DNA of 25,603 nt from assembly GCA_035693805.1 (NCBI GenBank), contig DASSGA010000074.1:1-25603 (forward strand). Direction: 5' to 3'. A program made the position numbers and the translations under genes. Positions within the stretch are counted from its first letter, which is position 1. Each line of letters opens with the position of its first letter. Shown piece after piece: positions 21,319 to 25,603 of this stretch. Under the pieces are notes generated by a model, which saw nothing but the letters and a program-made list of their open reading frames with translations, had not been told where the DNA came from and searched no databases. Source of the stretch: Kaftiobacterium sp035693805. GTDB lineage: Bacteria > Sysuimicrobiota > Sysuimicrobiia > Sysuimicrobiales > Kaftiobacteriaceae.

Positions 21319-23088
21319 ATGGAGACCCTGGTCGATCTGTTCGACCACGTGGTGAGCAGCAACGCGCCGGGGCGCGAGTTGCTCCGCATCCGCGAGGGCA
21401 AGGACTGGCGCGGTTACACGGTTCAGGGGTTCGCCGAGGCGGTGCGGCAGACGGCGGCGCGCCTCACCCATGTCGGGGTGGGCCGGGGGGACCGCGTGGC
21501 CCTCTTCGCGGAGAACCGGCCGGAGTGGCACATCGTCGACTTCGCCTGTCACCTCGTAGGCGCCGTGATCGTCCCGATCTACCCGTCGGTACCGGCCGCC
21601 GCGGTCATGTACATCGTGAAGGACGCCGGGGCCACAGTGCTGCTCGTCTCGGGACGGGAGCGGGTCAAGGCGGCCCTTCAAGCGTCGAAAGATCTGCCCG
21701 GCGTGCGCCTGCTCGCGCTCGACGCCGGACTGGGGCTCGAATCCATCGGAGACCTGTCCGCAGCAGCGGCCCTTCCGCCCCACCGCGCGTCTCCCGCCGA
21801 CCTGGCCAGTCTCATCTACACCTCCGGAACGACCGGCGAGCCCAAAGGCGTGATGCTTTCCCACGGCAATTTCGTGTCGCAGATCACCTCGATCCGCCCC
21901 CTGTATCCAATCACCGAGGCGGATGAGGTGATGTCCTTCCTTCCCCTCTCGCATGTCCTGCAGCGGATCCTCGACTACCTCTTCCTGTACTGCGGCTGCC
22001 GGATCACGTACGTCGAAGCCGTGGAGAAGGCGGGGCCGATGTTGCCCCTGGTCCGCCCGACGATCATGGCCTCCGTCCCGCGCGTCTACGAGCGCGCCTA
22101 TGTGCAGATCATGTCCCGCGTGCAGAAGGAGCCTCGCCTCAAGCGGCTCTTCACCTGGGCGATGCGGGTGGGCCGGCGGGTGAAGGAAGCGCAGTGGCAG
22201 CGGCGGCGGCCCTCGCTGGATGCGCGCCTGCAGTACGCGGTCGCCCGGCGGCTGGTGTTCCGCAAGGTCCTGCAGCGATTCGGCGGGCGGCTGCGCTTCA
22301 CGGTGTCCGGCGGAGCCCCGCTCGCGCGGGAGATCGCGGAGTTCTTCGACATCGTCGGCCTGCCGGTCCTCAACGGGTACGGCCTTACGGAGAGCTCGCC
22401 TGTCATCGCCGTGAACCGCCTGGAGTCCAACCGTCTCGGTTCTGTGGGCCAGCCCCCGCCCGGCGTCGAGGTGAGGATCGCGCCGGACGGCGAGATCTTC
22501 GCGCGGGGGCCGAACATCATGCTGGGGTATTGGAACAAGCCCGAAGCGACCCGCGAGGTGGTCGATGCGGAAGGCTGGCTGCACACCGGGGACATCGGGC
22601 GCCTCGACGAGGAAGGCTTCCTGTACATCACTGACCGGAAGAAGGATCTGCTGGTCACGGCGGGCGGGAAGAACGTCGCCCCGCAGCCCATCGAGGCGCG
22701 CCTGGCGACGAGCCCGTACATCGCGCAGGCGGTAGCGATCGGGGACAACCTGCCCTACATCACGGCGCTGATCACGCCGAACTACGAGCAACTGCAGGCC
22801 TACTTCGAGGAGCAGAAGATCAACGGCAAGAGCAAGGATGAGATGGCCGCACACCCGGCCACGGAAGCGCTCGTGGCCGGCGCGGTGAAGGAATTGAACG
22901 TGGACCTCGCCGCCTACGAACGCATCCGGCGGTTCACGATCCTGCCCGCGGAGTTCTCGCTCGAGTCGGGAGAGCTGACCCCAACGCTCAAGGTGAAGCG
23001 CAAGGTCGTGACCGAGCGCTATCGCCGGCAGATCGAAGAGATGTACCTGAAGACGCACCGCACGAAGGACTATGGGCTCGACGACTGA
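21319..23088 (+). CDS. Long-chain acyl-CoA synthetase (AMP-forming, FAA1/FadD type)
   Basis: A 589-residue adenylate-forming enzyme that activates fatty acids to acyl-CoA via acyl-AMP. The phosphate loop IYTSGTTGEPKGVMLSHGNF is near 164-183. Other motifs are SFLPLSHVLQRI, then NGYGLTESSPV near 352, TGDIGRLDEEGFLYITDRKK near 422-441 with GGKNVAPQPIE following, and the catalytic Lys in LTPTLKVKRK near 555. No transmembrane segments are apparent. The ATG at 21319 (METLVDLFDHVVSSN) has AAGGAG at 7 bases; the frame is open upstream to 21268 but that part is not family-like. The 3' end overlaps the next gene by 17 bp. Confidence 0.95.
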   Translation: METLVDLFDHVVSSNAPGRELLRIREGKDWRGYTVQGFAEAVRQTAARLTHVGVGRGDRVALFAENRPEWHIVDFACHLVGAVIVPIYPSVPAAAVMYIVKDAGATVLLVSGRERVKAALQASKDLPGVRLLALDAGLGLESIGDLSAAAALPPHRASPADLASLIYTSGTTGEPKGVMLSHGNFVSQITSIRPLYPITEADEVMSFLPLSHVLQRILDYLFLYCGCRITYVEAVEKAGPMLPLVRPTIMASVPRVYERAYVQIMSRVQKEPRLKRLFTWAMRVGRRVKEAQWQRRRPSLDARLQYAVARRLVFRKVLQRFGGRLRFTVSGGAPLAREIAEFFDIVGLPVLNGYGLTESSPVIAVNRLESNRLGSVGQPPPGVEVRIAPDGEIFARGPNIMLGYWNKPEATREVVDAEGWLHTGDIGRLDEEGFLYITDRKKDLLVTAGGKNVAPQPIEARLATSPYIAQAVAIGDNLPYITALITPNYEQLQAYFEEQKINGKSKDEMAAHPATEALVAGAVKELNVDLAAYERIRRFTILPAEFSLESGELTPTLKVKRKVVTERYRRQIEEMYLKTHRTKDYGLDD

Positions 23089-23857
23089 GGCGGCAGCCGC
23101 CTCATCCGCGACCCGGCGGGTGTGGACAAGTATCATCCGGGACCGGCTGATCGGCGGGGCCGTCTGGCTGTTTGCCCTCGTCGCCGTCGCCCTCTTCCGA
23201 CTCGTGGACAGCACCCTCGATCTCCGGGTCTTCGGCTACGAGCACCTCAGCGCGGTCCTGCGCTCCGGCCGGCACGTCCTCATCGTGGTGTGGCACGGCA
23301 AGGGGCTCCTGCCGGTCTTCTTCCTGCAGGGCGTGCCGCTCGTCGTCTACTCGAGCCAGACCCGGATCGGTCGGATCCCCGCCCTGTCGCGTTACGTCCG
23401 TCAGCTGACCCTGGCCTCGCTGCAGCACCTGGGCTACCAGGTGCTCGATGCCTCGCAGTTCACCAGCGAATCCCGGGGGGTCATCCGCTTCCTCCAATAC
23501 CTGCAGCGCGGTCGCGGGGGCGTGATCGCGGCGGATGGCCCGGGAGGTCCGGTGTTCCGGGCGAAACCCGGGGCCGCCTACGTGGCCAAGAAGACCGGCG
23601 TGGCCCTGGTCCCTGTGGGAGCGGCGATGCGGGACGCCATCGCCCTCGACTCATGGGACCGGTTCGAGATCCCCCGCGCCTTTACGGCCGCGGCGCTGGT
23701 GATCGGCGAACCGGTGGACGTTCCCGAGGATGCCGATGAGGCGACCCTGGCCGCGCTCTCGCAGCAACTGGAGGTGAGCCTAAACGACCTCACGGCACGG
23801 GCCGAGGTCGAAGCCTTCGCCCATCGGACGCCGCCGAGGCTCTCAGAAGTGGCGTAG
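23072..23857 (+). CDS. DUF374-type lysophospholipid acyltransferase family protein
   Basis: A 261-residue protein with an N-terminal hydrophobic helix (about 27-43). It then has the acyltransferase-like block LIVVWHGKGLLPVFF, ESRGVIRFLQYLQRGRGG, IAADGPGGPVFRAKPGAAYV and KTGVALVPVGAA. The His of WHGK and the DGPxGP motif are typical of DUF374. Family members resemble lipid acyltransferases, and the overlap with an acyl-CoA synthetase gene suggests that this enzyme uses its product. The acceptor lipid is unknown. The ATG at 23072 lies inside the end of the upstream gene (17 bp); a GTG at about 23120 is an alternative. The 3' end overlaps the convergent small gene by 15 bp. Confidence 0.85.
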   Translation: MGSTTEAAAASSATRRVWTSIIRDRLIGGAVWLFALVAVALFRLVDSTLDLRVFGYEHLSAVLRSGRHVLIVVWHGKGLLPVFFLQGVPLVVYSSQTRIGRIPALSRYVRQLTLASLQHLGYQVLDASQFTSESRGVIRFLQYLQRGRGGVIAADGPGGPVFRAKPGAAYVAKKTGVALVPVGAAMRDAIALDSWDRFEIPRAFTAAALVIGEPVDVPEDADEATLAALSQQLEVSLNDLTARAEVEAFAHRTPPRLSEVA

Positions 23858-24043
23858 GATCCACAGCACCGCGATCCCCGCCGAGGCGAGGACCCCCAGC
23901 ACCAGAAGCGGAAACACCAGGAACCACACCGCGGAGGTCGCGCGCCAGGCGATGCCCACGAGCAGGCCGAACAGCACGACCCCGGCGATCCCCACGGCCG
24001 CCGACACCCCCGCGGTAAGGACGGGCGGGCGCCGGCTCATCAT
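23843..24043 (-). CDS. Small two-helix membrane protein, unrecognised
   Basis: A 66-residue protein, MMSRRPPVLTAGVSAAVG at the start, with two hydrophobic segments (about 9-31 and 39-61) joined by a short AWRATSA turn. It ends in ILRHF. I do not recognise a family. AGGAGG lies at good spacing before the ATGATG start (24043 or 24040). The ATG overlaps the stop of the upstream membrane protein gene by 4 bp, so the two are translated together and may work together. A longer frame to 24172 is shadow of that gene. Its 3' end overlaps the convergent acyltransferase gene by 15 bp. Confidence 0.75.
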   Translation of the reverse strand: MMSRRPPVLTAGVSAAVGIAGVVLFGLLVGIAWRATSAVWFLVFPLLVLGVLASAGIAVLWILRHF

Positions 24044-24609
24044 CGGCCCTCCTGCTTGGAGGCGCCCACCTCCTGCCGCAGGCGCGCGATGGTCTCTTCG
24101 TAGGATTGCAGGATATGGGTCTGCCGCTGGAACCGCATGGCCAGGTACCCCGCGTAGAGCGCGATTCCCCAAAACGCGAAGATCTTCACGGCCTCGACCG
24201 TGAGGTCACCCTGAGGCGGGTGGAGCCGCAGGAGGACGGCGTAGGCGACGTTGTAGAGGGTGGCCACGTACAGCGCCATGCCCATCCCGTAGCGGAAGCT
24301 GTTGCTGACGAGGACGATGAAGTAGGCGAAGTAGAAGACGCTCCCGCTTCCCCCCGTGACGGCGACGAGGACGGAGATCAGCCCGAGATCAGTCGCCGGG
24401 GTCAGGTACTTCAGCCAGAGCGGCGCCCCGCGGCGGAGGATCGCCCAGTACCCGAGGTTCAACACCGCCAGCCCGGCGGTGAGGGCGATCACGATGGCCC
24501 AGGGGACCGCGACCTCCCCCCGCGTGTTGAGATAGGCGACCGCCGCGAGCAGCACGGCGGCGACGATCCAGCGCACGACGACCTTGCTGCGCTCAATCTG
24601 CTGCTCCAT
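24040..24609 (-). CDS. Polytopic membrane protein resembling a sensor-kinase input domain
   Basis: A 189-residue protein starting MEQQIERSKVVVRWIV with about six hydrophobic segments. A highly charged helix follows (RQTHILQSYEETIARLRQEV), a likely short coiled coil. The pattern TGGSGSVFYFAYFIVLVSNS followed by FRYGMGMALYV is like the membrane input region of some histidine kinases and diguanylate cyclases. No HisKA, ATPase or GGDEF domain follows: the frame stops directly after the coiled coil. The ATG at 24609 lies 17 bp inside the end of the esterase gene. No function can be given. Confidence 0.72.
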   Translation of the reverse strand: MEQQIERSKVVVRWIVAAVLLAAVAYLNTRGEVAVPWAIVIALTAGLAVLNLGYWAILRRGAPLWLKYLTPATDLGLISVLVAVTGGSGSVFYFAYFIVLVSNSFRYGMGMALYVATLYNVAYAVLLRLHPPQGDLTVEAVKIFAFWGIALYAGYLAMRFQRQTHILQSYEETIARLRQEVGASKQEGR

Positions 24610-25390
24610 CCCCGGCCCCCCCGTCTCCCGCTCCCCCGCCCGGCTCCCCGTCGAGGTACGGACGCAGGAACTGCGCCACTTCGTTGAAGAGCTCCCGGCG
24701 ATCGCGATCCAGTGTGGCCACGTGGCCGGAGTGCGGAAGCCACAGGACGCGCGCCTCTCCCGGCACGCGGGCGGCGATCTCGCGCGCGCTCTCACGCGGG
24801 ATGACCCAATCCCGGCGACCCTGTGCGATCAACATCGGGACCCGCACGCGCGGTAGCACCTTCCGCATCTCCTCCAGGAGACGCTCGACCTCCTGGGTTG
24901 CCCTGAGCGGGATCTGCCGGACCGGCGACTGGTAGCGGCGCATCGCCCGCTCCCGTGGGCCGAGCTTCATCAGGACGGGGACATACGGGACCACGCGCGC
25001 CGCCACCCGTGACGCCCGCGCGATGAGCCGTTTCATCCGGATGGGGGTGGAGATCGTGACGACGGCCGCGGGCTGCCGGTCGGTCGTCAGGCACAGGGCG
25101 ACGGCGCCGCCCATCGAGAGCCCGATCACCGCCACGCGTGTGCAGCGCCTCCGCAGTTCGCGGAATGCGGCGTCGGCAGATGCCAGCCATTCGCGCCAGG
25201 TGGTCCGGGCCAAGTCGCGAGGAGAGCCATGGCCCGCCAGTTCGCTGACCCCGACGGTCCACCCGTGTTCGGCCAGGGCATCGGCCATGGGGATCATCTC
25301 GAGCGGGGAGCCCGAGAAGCCGTGGAGCAGCAGACAGCCGCCCGCCCCCCGCCCGACCACGTAGGACAGCCCTGACCCCGGCATCGCCAC
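24593..25390 (-). CDS. Alpha/beta hydrolase, Est30-like carboxylesterase
   Basis: A 265-residue hydrolase close in layout to the monoacylglycerol-lipase/Est30 carboxylesterases of Geobacillus. The oxyanion motif LLLHGFSGSP is at 20-29. The nucleophile elbow GLSMGG has Ser92, the acid is Asp194 in GRRDWVIP, and the base is His223 in PHSGHVATLD. A small cap with Glu/Arg-rich helices lies at about 145-180. The last 18 residues are a Gly/Asp-rich tail outside the fold. The start is GTG 25390 or ATG 25384; there is no Shine-Dalgarno, but it lies only 7 bp after ssb. The likely role is hydrolysis of short- to medium-chain esters or acylglycerols. Confidence 0.9.
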   Translation of the reverse strand: MAMPGSGLSYVVGRGAGGCLLLHGFSGSPLEMIPMADALAEHGWTVGVSELAGHGSPRDLARTTWREWLASADAAFRELRRRCTRVAVIGLSMGGAVALCLTTDRQPAAVVTISTPIRMKRLIARASRVAARVVPYVPVLMKLGPRERAMRRYQSPVRQIPLRATQEVERLLEEMRKVLPRVRVPMLIAQGRRDWVIPRESAREIAARVPGEARVLWLPHSGHVATLDRDRRELFNEVAQFLRPYLDGEPGGGAGDGGAGDGAAD

Positions 25391-25397
25391 TAACGGA

Positions 25398-25603
25398 TTA
25401 CACGGGCGTCAGGGGAGAGACCTCTTCGCCACCCGTCTTGTCTCGACGAGCAGGATCGAGGAACACGACGTGATCGGCGACGACCTCCGCCGATGTCCGC
25501 CAGGTCCCATCGCCGTTCTCCTGGTTGTGCACCTGCAACCGGCCCGTGAGGCCGACCAGCCGCCCCTTCGTCAGGTGCTCGCCGATGACGGTGGCCAGCT
25601 GGC
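25398..25603 (-). CDS. ssb: Single-stranded DNA-binding protein, C-terminal part
   Basis: The gene enters from the right edge, and only about the last 67 residues are present. They read QLATVIGEHLTKGRLVGLTG, then RLQVHNQ and SAEVVADHVVFLDPARRD, which match the second half of the bacterial SSB OB-fold (KKGxxVxVxGRLQ and EVVAxxVxFLD). The protein ends about 15 residues later in EEVSPLTPV, with no long linker and no DDDIPF-type acidic tip. It may be a secondary SSB paralogue rather than the replication SSB. The esterase gene follows after 7 bp. Confidence 0.85.
   Translation of the reverse strand, partial: QLATVIGEHLTKGRLVGLTGRLQVHNQENGDGTWRTSAEVVADHVVFLDPARRDKTGGEEVSPLTPV

Noticed and set aside
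21199..23214. A 671-codon open frame on the minus strand opposite the acyl-CoA synthetase
   Set aside because: The plus-strand gene has all the AMP-binding motifs; the antisense frame is His/Arg/Asp-rich with no motif.
25391..25406. TGTAAT 6 bases before the esterase GTG as a leaderless promoter
   Set aside because: It overlaps the ssb stop codon, has no -35, and the 7 bp gap points to co-transcription with ssb.

Overview
This 25.6 kb window is very GC-rich. It is dominated by one complete, uninterrupted division and cell-wall (dcw) cluster on the minus strand. Read 5' to 3' on that strand the order is mraZ, rsmH, ftsL, ftsI, murE, murF, mraY, murD, ftsW, murG, murC, murB, ftsQ, ftsA, ftsZ (about 18.9 kb down to 1.7 kb). 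MurE carries the DNPR motif, so the peptidoglycan is probably of the meso-diaminopimelate type. The GC content, the Bacillota-like FtsW and the FtsZ tail ending in IPAFLRRR suggest a free-living, high-GC Terrabacteria-like lineage such as Armatimonadota or Sysuimicrobiota. This placement is an inference and is not firm.

Layout. 1-531 holds the start of a NatB-like ABC permease, coupled to a site-2-protease-type M50 peptidase (528-1589). A strong hairpin at 1627-1652 separates these from the end of the dcw cluster. The dcw genes are tightly packed, with TGATG, GTGA or few-base junctions from murF to murC. Looser junctions lie at rsmH/ftsL (167 bp), ftsQ/ftsA (79 bp) and ftsA/ftsZ (61 bp). Upstream of mraZ is a 154 bp control region with MraZ-type direct repeats and palindromes. 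It is followed by a translationally coupled pair: a mu-crystallin/ornithine cyclodeaminase-family enzyme and a sulfide:quinone-reductase-like flavoprotein. On the plus strand, 21319-23857 encodes a long-chain acyl-CoA synthetase overlapping a DUF374-type acyltransferase. From 23843 to the right edge, back on the minus strand, lie ssb (partial), an Est30-like carboxylesterase, a polytopic membrane protein resembling a sensor-kinase input domain, and a two-helix membrane protein.

How the genes work together. MurB to MurF, MraY and MurG make lipid II; FtsW and FtsI polymerise and crosslink it at the septum; FtsQ, FtsL, FtsA and FtsZ build the divisome; MraZ and RsmH are the usual regulator and 16S rRNA methyltransferase at the head. 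The gene content is ordinary. The points worth a second look are: a pair of NrdR-box-like palindromes 32 bp apart just upstream of ftsA; a frame conflict at the N-terminus of ftsI; MurD and MurE with altered P-loops (GKF and GKG); MraZ boxes running into the mraZ start; and an SSB without the usual acidic tip. No tRNA, rRNA, CRISPR array, insertion sequence or phage gene was seen.
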